DNA of 64,000 bases from Fusobacterium sp. (GTDB lineage: Bacteria > Fusobacteriota > Fusobacteriia > Fusobacteriales > Fusobacteriaceae): positions 1 through 64,000 of the forward strand of contig NZ_JAWDXO010000032.1 in assembly GCF_032477075.1 (NCBI RefSeq), given 5' to 3'. The notes beneath the pieces are model-generated. The model ran no database searches. It saw only the letters and a program-made list of their open reading frames with translations, and was not told the DNA's origin. Both the position numbers and the translations under genes were made by a program. Shown here piece after piece: positions 25,522 to 34,403 of the stretch (position 1 is the first letter of the stretch; the number at the start of each line of letters is the position of its first letter).

Positions 25522-26838
25522 TTATAAATCACTCATTAAAAAATTTTCTGCCTCTTTATTTCCTAAAAGAGCTGCTTTCTTTATATACTTATATCCTCTT
25601 ATTGAATCTTTAATTACCCCATAACCAAATTTATAACATTTTCCTAATTCAAACTTAGCTTCTACTCTTCCTTGTTTTGCTGCTCTTTCTAACCACTTAA
25701 CTCCCACTCTATATCTCTCTTCTTTTCCAGCCTCAATATAATATTTCCCTAATTCATATTGAGCATTTTCATTTCCTTGTTCTGCTGCTATTATTAAATG
25801 TTTAATACCTTCTGAGAATTTTTCTTCTTTTAAATAAAGTTTTCCTAGTCCATACTCAAGTTTTGCTTCTTCTTTAGAAATAATTATGGCTTTATTTTCC
25901 TCTATTTCACTCTCTATTAACTTCTTTTCTAAACCTAAATTTAATTCTTCCAATATTTCTATTTTACACTTTAATAATTTATTAAAAATATCTTTCAATG
26001 ATATTTGGATATTTGTATTTATTCTATTTTCTAACATAATAAAATCTAATTCTTCTTTTCTTAATTCTCCATTGAATAGAATATTTTCTATTATTTGCAA
26101 CAATATATCTACAATATAATTATTTCTAAAACTACTTATTTCTATATAAATTTTACTTAAGTCATTTGGTGTGATGTTCTTAATATCTTTAAAAAAATCA
26201 ATGATATCTATTTTAACATCGTCAATTATATCCATTTTTTTCATATTTTCTTCAAGTGATTTTACTTTTTTATTATCTAATTCTTTGATATTATTTTCAT
26301 CAATCTTAGATAAAATCATACAAATAGCAACTAAAAAATTAGTATGAGTGTATGTTCCTAGCCTTATCTCATCAATAAGCATATAAAAATTATCAATGCT
26401 ATCAACTTTATTATTTAATTTTTGAGTAAGGTTAATTAGTTTTTCATTTAACTTCTTCACAAAACTCCCCATAATATACTTTGTATTATAGAGTTCTTTA
26501 TATATATTATTTTGCTCTTTAATTAAATTATTGATATTTCTACTCAAACTGAGTATCACTCTCTGTTCTACAACCTGCCTTTTGTATAATTCAGAAATGA
26601 CATCTATCATATAAAAATTTAATTTCTCAGAATTTTCTTTTATTTCATTTTTACTTAAAGTATTTTTTCCTGTAACAGTCTTTACCATTCTTTTAAACCA
26701 GCTTTGGTTTTCTATTGTCTGTAATTTTTTATTACTGTCATTCATCAAAGAAATCATTTCTACTGTTACTTTTTCTATATTTTCTTTACTTTCTTGTATA
26801 AGATAATTAACATCTTCTTGTAAAACTAAATTATCCAT
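25522..26838 (-). CDS. Sel1-repeat protein with helical N-terminus
   Basis: 438 aa. The C-terminal 110 residues hold three Sel1-like repeats (YGLGKLYLKEEKFSEGIKHL, YELGKYYIEAG...GVKWLERAAKQG, FELGKCYKFGYGVIKDSIRG). The N-terminal 300 residues are helical and charged (ENIEKVTVEMISLMNDSNKK) with likely coiled coils. Sel1 repeats are protein-binding scaffolds. It lies between the hydrophobic 380-aa protein (12 bp upstream) and the GTPase, so it may link sensor, membrane protein and GTPase. Confidence 0.65.
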   Translation of the reverse strand: MDNLVLQEDVNYLIQESKENIEKVTVEMISLMNDSNKKLQTIENQSWFKRMVKTVTGKNTLSKNEIKENSEKLNFYMIDVISELYKRQVVEQRVILSLSRNINNLIKEQNNIYKELYNTKYIMGSFVKKLNEKLINLTQKLNNKVDSIDNFYMLIDEIRLGTYTHTNFLVAICMILSKIDENNIKELDNKKVKSLEENMKKMDIIDDVKIDIIDFFKDIKNITPNDLSKIYIEISSFRNNYIVDILLQIIENILFNGELRKEELDFIMLENRINTNIQISLKDIFNKLLKCKIEILEELNLGLEKKLIESEIEENKAIIISKEEAKLEYGLGKLYLKEEKFSEGIKHLIIAAEQGNENAQYELGKYYIEAGKEERYRVGVKWLERAAKQGRVEAKFELGKCYKFGYGVIKDSIRGYKYIKKAALLGNKEAENFLMSDL

Positions 26839-26850
26839 TTTATCTCCTTT

Positions 26851-27993
26851 TTAAATTGAACTATATAATTTTTCTAATGCAGAATCTATATTTTTATTTT
26901 TTTCTCTCAAGTTATCTGTTTCTTCACTTAGCTGAATACGTTCTTTTTCATAAGCTACTGCCTCTTCTATAAAGTTTTCATATTCATTAAATGAGATGAG
27001 CATTACTTTAACAATATCTTGATATGCATTATTTACATCATTATAGTACTTTGCCTCAGATAGTATTTTTTTGTATTCTCCTTTTCCAAAAGCTGGCGCA
27101 ACTATTTTATTTAAAGTAGCAGATATTGCTATAGATGCTGGAATATTTATTAATTTAGTCATTCCCAAAACAGTAATTTTAGCAGCAACAGGTATCATAA
27201 TACCAGCAGTTCCAGCAGATACAACTGCTGAACTTCCTCCTGTTTTTAAAATTTCTTTAAAATATTCTTCCTTGGTAATCTCACCATTTTTAAATCTTCT
27301 ATATGAAAAAATTGTTTCCAATCCTAATCCTAAAGCTCCTCCCATTATCCCTGCTTTCCCCATAGTCATACTTATATTTTTCCAGTTGTAATCAAAATTT
27401 ATATTTCCGACTTTAGCATCTTCAAAACGTTTTTCTGCTGTTTTTTTCCCCTCTTCAGCATTCATAAATCCTTCTGTTTTATATCCTTTATTTCTCGAAT
27501 ATTCTACTTTTTCACTATTAGTAATAACTATGGCTGTTTTTGGAGTATTAGATAAATCTGGATTTGCTTTTCCATAATATGCCTTATTTTGAAATGTATT
27601 TTTTATTTTTTCGTTAAAAAATCCTTTTTCAACAATATCTACCCCTTTTTGAGTTGGATTTGTCCCTAACTCAAATTTTGAAAAAAAATTACCAAATTTT
27701 CCTCTAAGGTAATTAACATAATCCCATTCATATCCTTTCCCCTGAATGTTTTTTATCCATTCTGGTTTTTCGGTAAAAAGAGTTTTTATAGTTTCAACAT
27801 CTGTTAATTTTTTAGGAAAGTTAGCCTTTAACCATTGCCAAAACTCCACTTCATTTACAAGAGCTTCAGATGTTTTATATGCTGCCATTCCTGAAATAAA
27901 ATTATTTGTTACTTTTGAAGCAAATATTTCGCTGGTATCTTTACACATTTCTAAAATTTCTTCTGCTGTTATATTGTTTTCATTTTTTATCAT
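26851..27993 (-). CDS. Protein with glycine-rich hydrophobic domain (dynamin operon)
   Basis: 380 aa. The first 200 residues are soluble and helical (NFISGMAAYKTSEAL, FWQWLKANFPKKLTDVETIK). About 207-310 is hydrophobic and glycine/alanine rich (MTMGKAGIMGGALGLGLETI, SSAVVSAGTAGIMIPVAAKI, IPASIAISATLNKIVAPAFG), resembling glycine-zipper or pore-like membrane segments. The last 60 residues are charged helix. There is no signal peptide. As part of the dynamin run it may be a membrane effector. No family is recognised. Confidence 0.55.
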   Translation of the reverse strand: MIKNENNITAEEILEMCKDTSEIFASKVTNNFISGMAAYKTSEALVNEVEFWQWLKANFPKKLTDVETIKTLFTEKPEWIKNIQGKGYEWDYVNYLRGKFGNFFSKFELGTNPTQKGVDIVEKGFFNEKIKNTFQNKAYYGKANPDLSNTPKTAIVITNSEKVEYSRNKGYKTEGFMNAEEGKKTAEKRFEDAKVGNINFDYNWKNISMTMGKAGIMGGALGLGLETIFSYRRFKNGEITKEEYFKEILKTGGSSAVVSAGTAGIMIPVAAKITVLGMTKLINIPASIAISATLNKIVAPAFGKGEYKKILSEAKYYNDVNNAYQDIVKVMLISFNEYENFIEEAVAYEKERIQLSEETDNLREKNKNIDSALEKLYSSI

Positions 27994-28043
27994 TCTATAT
28001 CTTACCCTCCCTACTTAAATCTGTATTATAAAAAATTGATTTC

Positions 28044-28628
28044 TTATATTCCTTTACAACATTCAAAAGCCTTTTTAAATCGTTTTATTTGTCTAGAATC
28101 TATAGGTAGTTTATCAAAAACTGCCAATTCATTTAAAATTTCTTTAATTTTATTTATACTCATTTTATCTAACTTCTGTATTTCTTCCTTAATTTCATCT
28201 AATGGGTATTTAGATATATAAATACCTTTTATAACATCTTCTATTTTTTTCTTTTGCTCATTATTAATAACAAGATAAAGGTCTTCTAAGTACTTTTGAG
28301 CTTCTAGTGAAATTTCATTATCATGTATAAAATAAATTAATCTCACTATTATTTCTAAATATTTCTCATTACTTTTTATTCTATATAATGTATCCTTGTA
28401 TAAAATATTTTTTGCTTCTGCCTTTTCATATCCTTGTCTATATGAAATTATTTTTTCTTTCTTTAAAACTTCTTTTTTAACTTCATATACTTCACATAAT
28501 TTATTTTCTAACTCTCTTACTTTTTCTTTATCTAAATTATTATTCTTCTCTTTTCTTTTTATAGTATTCATAACTCCTGCTGTTGTTGCTATTGCTGTTC
28601 CTATTCCTAATATTAACGGTAATGGCAT
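28044..28628 (-). CDS. Small N-terminally anchored helical protein (dynamin operon)
   Basis: 194 aa. It opens with a glycine/alanine-rich hydrophobic segment (MPLPLILGIGTAIATTAGVM), then a lysine-rich region and charged helices. The MPLPLILG-type start occurs in several small proteins found beside bacterial GTPases, but I cannot name the family. It is 50 bp upstream of the 380-aa gene and transcribed with it. It may be a membrane-anchoring or regulatory partner. Confidence 0.55.
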   Translation of the reverse strand: MPLPLILGIGTAIATTAGVMNTIKRKEKNNNLDKEKVRELENKLCEVYEVKKEVLKKEKIISYRQGYEKAEAKNILYKDTLYRIKSNEKYLEIIVRLIYFIHDNEISLEAQKYLEDLYLVINNEQKKKIEDVIKGIYISKYPLDEIKEEIQKLDKMSINKIKEILNELAVFDKLPIDSRQIKRFKKAFECCKGI

Positions 28629-28661
28629 GATATTCCTCCTGAATCTCCCAATAAGAAAATA

Positions 28662-29231
28662 TTATTTTGATATTTCTCTCCCACAGTTTGGACAGAATTT
28701 CGTATTAGAATCAATCTCAGTACTACAGTTCTTACAATATTTTTTCTCAGTAGTAGAAACTAATGATGGTTTTGCATTTTCTTTTGTTTTTTTCAATTTT
28801 TCCTCTATTTTATTAATAATTCCCATAGAATCTTTTGGATAAGCTATTACAGTAAATGTAATTCCAAATACTACTGAAGGTATAATCCATATTAATTCAA
28901 TAATTCTTGAAATTCCACTTTCTCCCAACATCATAGAATACATTCCCATAGTTCCATTTAGCATAGCAATCATTAAATTAATTATTAATGGAAATATAAC
29001 TGAACAAATATGAATTCCATAATTAATAAAAATATCTGTAATAAAATTTTGTGGCATTTTTTCATAGTAATTTTGTTTAAATATTTCACATAAACTTATA
29101 GCTGCCATACTTCCTAAAAATATTGTTAAAAAAGTTAAGCTTCTTGTCCAAATAGATGTCCCATCTATTAATAAAAACATTCCTATAAAACTTGTTATTA
29201 CTGATAATATAACTGAATGAACAAATAACAT
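28662..29231 (-). CDS. Four-helix membrane protein with C-terminal zinc ribbon (B)
   Basis: 189 aa. Four hydrophobic segments are followed by a charged linker and the zinc ribbon CKNCSTEIDS...CPNCG at the C-terminus. It is homologous to 2842-3393 in element A (shared ISxCxxF and AYPK patterns and identical topology). It is the only slot 1 cargo type clearly kept in both elements. That makes it either a core maintenance gene or a shared component with different partner proteins. It lies 33 bp before the 194-aa gene. Confidence 0.65.
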   Translation of the reverse strand: MLFVHSVILSVITSFIGMFLLIDGTSIWTRSLTFLTIFLGSMAAISLCEIFKQNYYEKMPQNFITDIFINYGIHICSVIFPLIINLMIAMLNGTMGMYSMMLGESGISRIIELIWIIPSVVFGITFTVIAYPKDSMGIINKIEEKLKKTKENAKPSLVSTTEKKYCKNCSTEIDSNTKFCPNCGREISK

Positions 29232-29310
29232 CTAATCCCTCCATTTTTTACTTATTATTAGTTTATTATAAAAAACTATTCAATAGAGCAGAATTATCTG
29301 CTCTATTTTA

Positions 29311-30918
29311 TTATTTGACTTCTTTATCTTTTAGATATTCTTTATATTCAGAAATAAATGTTGCAACATTTGTATGATAAATATCATACATGTTAATTTG
29401 AGTCATTTTATGATATTCAAGAATATCGTTTACTGCAATTCCATATAAAGTATGAAATGAAATCATCATAGGATCGTTATCTTTCATTTGAATCCATTTC
29501 TTCTGCTCTATATGATATTTATATACCTTATTTAATTCGTTATTTAATCTAAATATTGGAATAGTAATATCATCTCCACCTTCAAATAATCTTCTATTGA
29601 CTTGAACTGTACTATTTCCACTCCAATCTTGTTCAAATTGCATTACATAATAAGATTCCTTTTCATTAAAATCAGGCTCTTTATCATAATCAGCTACAAA
29701 TCCGTAGTTTTCATCTTCAAAAGTTGCAGTCCATAACTCTGGATATTTCTTGACAGAATTTATCAAATCTTCCATTTGTTGATTACCAAAAGCAATTTCT
29801 ATTTGATATCTTGGATCATCTTGTTTTTTAGCTTTTCTTTGATTATAATCATCTAAAGTAGGAGCAGTCCAGAAATAGACTCTGTCACCTGAAGGTACAT
29901 TTTGAAAACTAACTCCTTCAGTATATTGAGATTTATTAGAGTAATCTTTATGATTTAGTATTCCAGTGAATGGATATTTTTTAAATCCATTATCCATTAA
30001 TTGAGATTCAGCATTTGCTAATTCAGTTGGATCTATATATACACCAATTTTCTTTTTAGATAGTTCTTTAAGTGCATTCTCATTAAAATAACTTAATTTG
30101 AATTTTGAATTTCTATTGTATATATGTGCAGAGTATAGGTTTTTTACAAATCTATTAGCAATATGTTGCTCAAACTTAGGTACTGGATTTGGTGCAGGAG
30201 CAAATGGACTAACTGTAGTCTCAAAAGTAACATGGTCTAAATACAATAGAGTTAAATCCCATATACTTTGATTTATAACAAAATCCACTCTGTAAACAAA
30301 TTCATTCATACTTAATACAGTATACCCGAAGAACTTTCCTCCTATTAAATATCCATTCAATCCTAAACTTATTATTTGTCCATTATATTCTCCAACAAAT
30401 TTAGAATCAATATATCTTCCATTTAATATAAAACTTTTTTCATTATTCTTATTCATTTGGTATCTAACAATTTTAGTTGGATTTGCTAAAGCTTTAGCAG
30501 AGTTATTAATTTCATTATAATACTCACATTCTTCTAAAACTTTACCATGTACTGGATCATCTACAAATACAGACTTATTTCTTAAAACCCAATCTCCTCT
30601 CATATTTTTCATGTAATATTCGGAAGTTCCATCTACTAGAACTCCTTTATCATATATACCTTCAATTACTGTTTTCCCATCAGGATCTAAATCAGTATAT
30701 TTTGCATTTCCATGATAAATACCATCTTTTAATTCCACATATCCTTCTTCTTTTAAAAGTGTGCCTGTATAAGGTTTCCCTTTATAAGTTTGAAATGCTC
30801 CAATAGTTTCATTTTCTTCCCACCCCATATTAGGATCATCCATTTTTACTTTGTTTGGCATTCCACATCCAATAAACATTATCATCACTAATAACATTCC
30901 TAAAAATTTATTTCTCAT
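29311..30918 (-). CDS. Large lipoprotein with MORN-like repeats (B)
   Basis: 535 aa. The signal peptide ends in a lipobox FIGCG (Cys18). The first 200 residues have repeated short strands such as GAFQTYKGKPYTGTLLKEEG, DGIYHGNAKYTDLDPDG and VIEGIYDKGVLVDGTSEYYM, typical of MORN_2 repeats. The C-terminal half is a different mixed fold with no recognised family. It should be anchored on the outer side of a membrane. It precedes the zinc-ribbon membrane gene by 79 bp. A smaller lipoprotein with similar repeats is in element A (2045-2782). Confidence 0.65.
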   Translation of the reverse strand: MRNKFLGMLLVMIMFIGCGMPNKVKMDDPNMGWEENETIGAFQTYKGKPYTGTLLKEEGYVELKDGIYHGNAKYTDLDPDGKTVIEGIYDKGVLVDGTSEYYMKNMRGDWVLRNKSVFVDDPVHGKVLEECEYYNEINNSAKALANPTKIVRYQMNKNNEKSFILNGRYIDSKFVGEYNGQIISLGLNGYLIGGKFFGYTVLSMNEFVYRVDFVINQSIWDLTLLYLDHVTFETTVSPFAPAPNPVPKFEQHIANRFVKNLYSAHIYNRNSKFKLSYFNENALKELSKKKIGVYIDPTELANAESQLMDNGFKKYPFTGILNHKDYSNKSQYTEGVSFQNVPSGDRVYFWTAPTLDDYNQRKAKKQDDPRYQIEIAFGNQQMEDLINSVKKYPELWTATFEDENYGFVADYDKEPDFNEKESYYVMQFEQDWSGNSTVQVNRRLFEGGDDITIPIFRLNNELNKVYKYHIEQKKWIQMKDNDPMMISFHTLYGIAVNDILEYHKMTQINMYDIYHTNVATFISEYKEYLKDKEVK

Positions 30919-30961
30919 TACTTTCCTCCTCTAATTTTTTATATTTTATTTAATATAACTT

Positions 30962-31474
30962 TTATGTTACAAACTCTATCTCTTTCATTTCATAAAGATA
31001 TTGTTGATTCTCTATCTTCACTTTTAAATAGTTATAACCATTTTCTCTATCTCTTTCTAATTCTATTGGAATTCCATCTAGTAATTTTTTTCTATAATAT
31101 ATCTTTATACTTTTGTTTTCCTTTACTGCTTGTTCTATCCGCATAAATAAATCTCTATTTATTGTCCTTTCTCTTATTGAAGGATGAAGATTGGCATATG
31201 TCATGAAAACTTTATTCAAAAATATACTCTCCTTTTCCATTTTCTGAAACTTCATCATTTCCTGAAATAATTCTGTATTAATATCATTTAAATTAAAAGA
31301 TATAGTTTTTCTTTCATCTAGAAGATCTCCTCCTATTTCAAGAAGTTTTTCAAAACCTAACCCTTGAATTATAAGGTTGTATAAAGTTTCCTTTCTTAAT
31401 TTAAAATATTGAATATCCATATATATAACTTCATGAATAAGTTTTGGCAGTGATACTCTTACTTTTTTTCTCAT
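30962..31474 (-). CDS. Putative regulator, RHH-like and WYL-like (B)
   Basis: 170 aa, homologous to 5291-5818. The N-terminal 50 residues (KKVRVSLPKLIHEVIYMDIQYFKLRKETLYNLIIQ) start with a basic strand followed by two helices, as in ribbon-helix-helix proteins. The C-terminus (NKSIKIYYRKKLLDGIPIEL, NYLKVKIENQQYLYEMKEIEFV) has WYL-type strand spacing. It is first in an apparent eight-gene run leading to the dynamin genes (gaps 12-79 bp). It may control that run. The fold call is by eye. Confidence 0.45.
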   Translation of the reverse strand: MRKKVRVSLPKLIHEVIYMDIQYFKLRKETLYNLIIQGLGFEKLLEIGGDLLDERKTISFNLNDINTELFQEMMKFQKMEKESIFLNKVFMTYANLHPSIRERTINRDLFMRIEQAVKENKSIKIYYRKKLLDGIPIELERDRENGYNYLKVKIENQQYLYEMKEIEFVT

Positions 31475-31659
31475 TAAATTTCTCCTTAAAAATAATTATC
31501 ATTTTATTATATAATTTTTTCCAAAGGGCAAAAAGAGAAACCTTTTTTCTTAAAATCAATTCAATTATTTAATTCTGGTTTCGTTTTAAACAAATTATTC
31601 GATTCTTTTTTTAATTAAATTTGTTCTCTTCATGAGAACTATTAATCCTTTTATAGAAA

Positions 31660-31685
31660 AATAGGACAGAAATTTCTGCCCTATT
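31660..31685 (-). terminator. Terminator of recombination operon (B)
   Basis: AATAGG-CAGAAA type inverted repeat overlapping the end of the 86-aa gene, followed by a T-rich stretch on the minus strand. It matches the position of 5949-5977 in element A. Confidence 0.65.
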
Positions 31686-31945
31686 TAAAGATATCCTTTC
31701 ATATAAACTTTTAAAAATTCTGCTATTTCTTCATTATCATTTATATTCAGCTTCTCATACTTTATATAAAATATATAAAGTGATTGTAATGTAATATCTT
31801 TCTCTATATATGCTCCTGTTGTTTTAAAATATCTATACAGCTCATTATAAAATACTATCTTTACTGCTCTTTCAAATATATCTTCTTTTTTTAAGCTTAG
31901 TATATAATTCCTAAATTTTAAATATTCTTCTGTTATCCTATCCAT
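31685..31945 (-). CDS. Conserved 86-aa protein of the recombination operon (B)
   Basis: 86 aa, MDRITEEYLKFRNYILSLKK..., almost identical to the 84-aa protein of element A over its length; only the last residues differ (VYMKGYL here, IYRKI there). It lies 10 bp after the Rad52-like gene. Such strong conservation between elements with otherwise exchanged cargo suggests a core role. Function unknown. Confidence 0.6.
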   Translation of the reverse strand: MDRITEEYLKFRNYILSLKKEDIFERAVKIVFYNELYRYFKTTGAYIEKDITLQSLYIFYIKYEKLNINDNEEIAEFLKVYMKGYL

Positions 31946-31955
31946 GATTCACCCC

Positions 31956-32561
31956 TTATGCTATAAGTTTGGTACAAGCCTTTATTATTTCTGTGTCCTT
32001 AGCCTTATCCTTCAAGTACTTTATATAATTATGGTCTTTTTCATATATCTCTTCCAATGTCATTCCTTTATATTTCCCAAAATCAATTACAATTCCATTC
32101 TTTTTATTTTCTCTTTCTTCTTTAAAATTAAGTTCAAGTTTAGGTTCTGTTATAAATACATAGCCTTTTCCCTGCTGTTTTATTGGAAACCACATATTCT
32201 TTGCATTATATAGATATCTTCCTATTCCAAATCCACTTGAAGCTGTTCTTTTAAAAGCATTTGATATTCCTCCTTTTACTGATTCAAATTCTGTTACTGG
32301 TGCTCCATCTTCCTTTGTAACCCATTTATCATTTATTTTTATTGATAAGGAACATATAAATCCTGCTGTTATTTCTTTATATGATACACTCCATCCATCT
32401 ACTCCAAATAAATTATCTAATCTATTTTGAATTGCTCGTGCTTGTACATATGCAAGTGCCATTCCTTTTGTCTTATCACTATTTGTTGCTCCTACTCTGA
32501 ACTCAATTTCACTGTCTTCAAATGGTTCCTGCAATTTTTTCATTATTTCCTTTATCTCCAT
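31956..32561 (-). CDS. Rad52-like single-strand annealing protein (B)
   Basis: 201 aa, about 90% identical to 6251-6868. It keeps the ARAIQNRLDNLFGVDGW and GGISNAFKRTASSGFGIGRYLY segments and the C-terminal DFGKYKGMTLEEIYEKDHNYIKYL domain. Four residues are missing in the linker compared with A. It should anneal single strands during element replication or recombination and works with the Gp157-like and ArdC-like proteins encoded upstream. Confidence 0.75.
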   Translation of the reverse strand: MEIKEIMKKLQEPFEDSEIEFRVGATNSDKTKGMALAYVQARAIQNRLDNLFGVDGWSVSYKEITAGFICSLSIKINDKWVTKEDGAPVTEFESVKGGISNAFKRTASSGFGIGRYLYNAKNMWFPIKQQGKGYVFITEPKLELNFKEERENKKNGIVIDFGKYKGMTLEEIYEKDHNYIKYLKDKAKDTEIIKACTKLIA

Positions 32562-32573
32562 AACTTCTACCTC

Positions 32574-32864
32574 CTAATACTCTTCTGGATACATAATAGT
32601 CCAGTATTTTCCTACTATTTCATCAATTCCTTGAACTGCCCAAATCTTTTCTTTACTCTGAATTTTAAAATTCAGTTTATATTCCTTCTTTTCTTCTGGT
32701 ACTTCCTGCTTATTTATTAAAGTATCTTCAGTCACTTCAAATATCTGAAAATAGTCTATATTTTGATCTGTTCTTATTTTTTCTCTAAGTATTTCCATTA
32801 TTTTTGCTAATATTCTCAAATCAAGATTCTCTCTTACATTTCTTGTTAAATATATATTTTCCAT
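32574..32864 (-). CDS. Conserved 96-aa protein of the recombination operon (B)
   Basis: 96 aa, MENIYLTRNVRENLDLRI..., about 85% identical to the element A protein. It ends with IWAVQGIDEIVGKYWTIMYPEEY. It is located between the ArdC-like and Rad52-like genes with short gaps. It is possibly a DUF960-like small phage-type protein, but I am not certain of that link. Confidence 0.6.
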   Translation of the reverse strand: MENIYLTRNVRENLDLRILAKIMEILREKIRTDQNIDYFQIFEVTEDTLINKQEVPEEKKEYKLNFKIQSKEKIWAVQGIDEIVGKYWTIMYPEEY

Positions 32865-32866
32865 TC

Positions 32867-33709
32867 CTATTCCTCCATCAATATATCATTTAGACCTTCA
32901 TTTCCATATATAAGAAGCTCAAAGGTTTTCAGCGCAGTATTAAAACACTTTCCTAAATCCACTCCTTTTCTATATCCAGCGAGATATTTATATTTTCCTG
33001 ATATGTCTAAATTAAAATAGGAACCATATATCATGGCTCCTAATTCCGCTTCTGTTTCCTCTTCATTTTTATTAATCTTTTTTCTTTCTTTTTTAAAGTG
33101 ATTCATAAAATGTATAAACTCATGTGCTAAAGTTCCTGTCATAGCTGTATAATCAGTTTCTACTACATATATCTTCTCTCCATCCGTCATTCCTCTTGCT
33201 CTTCCAAGGTTTTCTACTTCTTTCACAATAGTATACTGTTCTATTATCTCTTTAGTTTTATTATATAGTCTGTCTGAATTATACTGGCTATGTTCTCCTA
33301 TCTTTAAACTTGTATCTATATGTGGTATTATCACTGCATTTTCTCCTGCTTTTGTCTGTGATATATCAAATACATTACAGTATTTATATCCATATACATG
33401 TAATTCCTCCGATTCTTCTTCAAAATTTTTTCTAATAAGAGGAATTAATATTTTTATTCCTTTATTGCCTTTTGATATACAATATCCAAGTTCTTCCCAT
33501 TTCTTATATCCTGCTACAAATGATGCCAGAGGATTTTGTTTATATATCAATATACTATTTCTTACACTATATGAATAAAAGTGTCTTCTCCTAAATTTTA
33601 TGAATTCCTTCAGTTCCTGTGAATTATCCACAAAGTCTTTTATTTTAATATCTATTCCTGCTTTAAGCTCTTCTAATACTTTTTGGAAACTATTTTCTTT
33701 CTCCTTCAT
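32867..33709 (-). CDS. ArdC-like protein with zinc-protease motif (B)
   Basis: 280 aa, about 90% identical to 7174-8025. It has the same FYSYSVRNSILIY single-strand DNA binding segment and the HEFIH metallopeptidase site (in GTLAHEFIHFMNH). The C-terminus is a little shorter (GNEGLNDILMEE versus GNEEKKGLNEILMEE). It probably protects the element's single-stranded DNA against host restriction on entry, as known for ArdC-type proteins. Confidence 0.7.
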   Translation of the reverse strand: MKEKENSFQKVLEELKAGIDIKIKDFVDNSQELKEFIKFRRRHFYSYSVRNSILIYKQNPLASFVAGYKKWEELGYCISKGNKGIKILIPLIRKNFEEESEELHVYGYKYCNVFDISQTKAGENAVIIPHIDTSLKIGEHSQYNSDRLYNKTKEIIEQYTIVKEVENLGRARGMTDGEKIYVVETDYTAMTGTLAHEFIHFMNHFKKERKKINKNEEETEAELGAMIYGSYFNLDISGKYKYLAGYRKGVDLGKCFNTALKTFELLIYGNEGLNDILMEE

Positions 33710-33725
33710 TTTATCAATCCTCCTT

Positions 33726-34220
33726 TTATTTTATAAGCAGATTATAGTCCTCCACAATTACTGCTCCTGCTATTTCTTCCCCATTTTTCATCTTCTGGGC
33801 TATTAATGTTTTATCAGGTGATATTTCCTGCTTTATCCTTAAACATTCTTCTGGAAGTTTTGATATATCAATAATTTCTACTTTGCTTGATTTCCTCAGA
33901 TTATAGTTTCCAAGTTCTGTTTCTATCTTCTTTTTGTCTAAAAGCATGAGTATATTTTTTAGATATCCTTTTAAGGATTTTAACTTATTTTCACGATTTT
34001 TCTTTACATCTTCAAGTCTTTCCATCTCTGTTTTTACTGATATTGTTTCAAGTTCAAGATTTCTTATGTACTTAAGAATATTTGTACCTTTATTTTGCAA
34101 TTCTTCTTTTAAATATTCCATGACATCTTCATAAGTTTCCTTATCTGTTTCCTGCTGATCTGAATCTAAAAATATGTCTAGTGTGTCAATCATAGCTCCT
34201 GCTATTTTATAAGTTTTCAT
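33726..34220 (-). CDS. Siphovirus Gp157-like protein (B)
   Basis: 164 aa starting MKTYKIAGAMIDTLDIFLDS, about 90% identical to the A copy. The central coiled coil and GNYNLRKSSKVEIIDISKLP tail are retained. GGAGGG lies upstream of the ATG. It opens the run of five larger genes (34220 to 31685) after the micropeptide ORF. Confidence 0.75.
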   Translation of the reverse strand: MKTYKIAGAMIDTLDIFLDSDQQETDKETYEDVMEYLKEELQNKGTNILKYIRNLELETISVKTEMERLEDVKKNRENKLKSLKGYLKNILMLLDKKKIETELGNYNLRKSSKVEIIDISKLPEECLRIKQEISPDKTLIAQKMKNGEEIAGAVIVEDYNLLIK

Positions 34221-34231
34221 AAGTGCCCTCC

Positions 34232-34312
34232 TTATTTTCTTTTTCTCAACTTCTCAATCGCCCTTATAGCTGCTCCAATAATTATTAACATTCCTCCAAT
34301 AAAGTCAATAAT
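34232..34312 (-). CDS. 26-codon micropeptide ORF with ATT start (B)
   Basis: The ORF aligns codon by codon with the 26-aa micropeptide of element A and ends with TAA at the same relative place. The position of the A start ATG is ATT here (34312-34310), with GGGAGG five bases upstream. The encoded pattern is IIDFIGGMLIIIGAAIRAIE then KLRKRK. An internal ATG (34291) would give 19 aa but lies directly on a GGAGGA sequence with no usable spacing. Either a rare AUU start is used or the start has decayed. Confidence 0.45.
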   Translation of the reverse strand: MIDFIGGMLIIIGAAIRAIEKLRKRK

Positions 34313-34340
34313 AACCACCTCCCATTTATTTATTATTTGG

Positions 34341-34377
34341 GTAATATAAAAAGCTTCTGCCTATTAAGCAGAAGCTT
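34341..34377 (-). terminator. Terminator of slot 2 gene (B)
   Basis: AAGCTTCTGC and GCAGAAGCTT arms with a 7-nt loop, followed by TTTTTATATT on the minus strand; a clear intrinsic terminator. Confidence 0.9.
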
Positions 34378-34403
34378 CCTTTATTCTATTATAGAATATA
34401 TAA

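Noticed and set aside
22788..25613. Several plus-strand frames opposite the dynamin operon
   Set aside because: They are low-complexity Phe/Leu/Ile/Ser shadows of coding DNA on the other strand and lack start signals.
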